From Chloroflexi bacterium RBG_16_51_16 (GTDB lineage: Bacteria > Chloroflexota > Anaerolineae > Anaerolineales > Villigracilaceae): a stretch of 13,251 bases of DNA. The DNA lies in NCBI GenBank assembly GCA_001796785.1, contig MGNL01000113.1, forward strand, positions 1-13,251. Reading direction: 5' to 3'. Under the pieces are notes generated by a model. It had not been told where the DNA came from, searched no databases, and worked only from the letters and a program-made list of their open reading frames with translations. Each line of letters begins with the position of its first letter. Positions within the stretch are counted from its first letter, which is position 1. Positions 12,947-13,251 of the stretch are shown here, one piece after another. The translations under genes were made by a program, and so were the position numbers.

Positions 12947-13251
12947 TACACGTATTTCTCGCGTAGCACAGACGAGATGTAATCCATGCTGGCAACCACA
13001 ATCGCGATCGCCAGCATTTGAGCGCTGGCAGCCCGGTAATTAAGCAGGTTGATGTTCTGTAACAGAAGGAAGCCGATCCCGCCACCCCCCACAAATCCGA
13101 TGATCGTGGACATGCGTACGTTGATGTCCCAACGGTACATGGTATAAGAAATGTAGGGCGGTACGATCTGAGGGATCACTGCATAAATAACCGTTTGCAA
13201 TCGGTTGGCACCTGTAGCTTCAACCGCTTCAAGTGGGCCTGGCAGGATGCT
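12946..13251 (-). CDS. phnE: Phosphonate/phosphate ABC transporter permease, PhnE-type (C-terminal part)
   Basis: The last 101 codons of a gene that enters from the right edge, ending in TAA at 12948-12946. The reading frame stays open to the edge, so the TTG at 13200 is not the start. The visible part opens with the EAA loop (EAVEATGANRLQTVIYAVIP) that contacts the ATPase. It continues with PPYISYTMYRWDINVR, then a glycine-rich segment (IIGFVGGGGIGF) and a final membrane helix (MLAIAIVVASMDYIS) near the C-terminus. These are the standard landmarks of PhnE permeases, which import phosphonates, phosphite or phosphate with PhnC and PhnD. The partner genes should lie beyond the right edge. It is on the same strand as the downstream operon, but 79 bases and a separate promoter divide them. 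Confidence 0.88.
   Translation of the reverse strand, partial: SILPGPLEAVEATGANRLQTVIYAVIPQIVPPYISYTMYRWDINVRMSTIIGFVGGGGIGFLLLQNINLLNYRAASAQMLAIAIVVASMDYISSVLREKYV

Noticed and set aside
1..13251. CRISPR array, insertion sequence or prophage
   Set aside because: No regularly spaced direct repeats, no transposase or integrase, and no long terminal inverted repeats were seen on either strand.

Overview
The window looks like a chromosomal stretch of a Chloroflexota bacterium, probably class Anaerolineae. This is inferred from the general look of the proteins (an RpoC with a long N-terminal coiled-coil insert, GyrA-type and GT-C sequences) and not from any marker search. It is mostly housekeeping DNA with a small accessory cluster at the right-hand end. 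There is no CRISPR array, transposase, integrase or phage gene.

Left end (1-797): the start of a small minus-strand gene of unknown function runs off the left edge. A gene-poor gap follows, then tRNA-Lys(UUU) on the minus strand, then a 380-base divergent region. That region carries a near-consensus promoter (580-607) reading toward rpoC, followed at once by a terminator-like hairpin (642-676).

Core (798-8211, plus strand): rpoC (RNA polymerase beta', 1416 aa) is a single-gene unit with a canonical intrinsic terminator (5107-5138). A 97-aa ferredoxin-fold protein of the muconolactone-isomerase/YCII type comes next. Then gyrA (type II topoisomerase A subunit, 865 aa) has its own promoter (5477-5505) and an approximately 100-nt leader with a hairpin. 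GyrA ends in an unusual lysine-rich, histone-H1-like tail.

Right part: a 547-aa polytopic membrane protein resembling GT-C glycosyltransferases (plus strand, 8428-10071) meets a convergent minus-strand operon head to head. In transcription order the operon encodes a DUF218/SanA-YdcF-type membrane-anchored protein, an HD-domain hydrolase, and a lipoprotein sulfatase that overlaps the HD gene by 4 bases. A promoter can be read in front of the operon (12874-12901), and its 16-bp spacer is almost filled by a perfect 14-bp palindrome, a good candidate operator. The right edge holds the C-terminal 101 residues of a PhnE-type phosphonate/phosphate ABC permease.

How they work together: rpoC and gyrA serve transcription and DNA supercoiling. 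The GT-C protein, DUF218 protein and secreted sulfatase all point to the cell envelope and extracellular glycans, but no pathway can be proven from this window. I did not find a clearly new multi-gene system. The most interesting signals are regulatory (the rpoC leader hairpin, the palindrome inside a promoter, apparently leaderless genes) and two protein-architecture oddities (the beta' insert and the GyrA tail).
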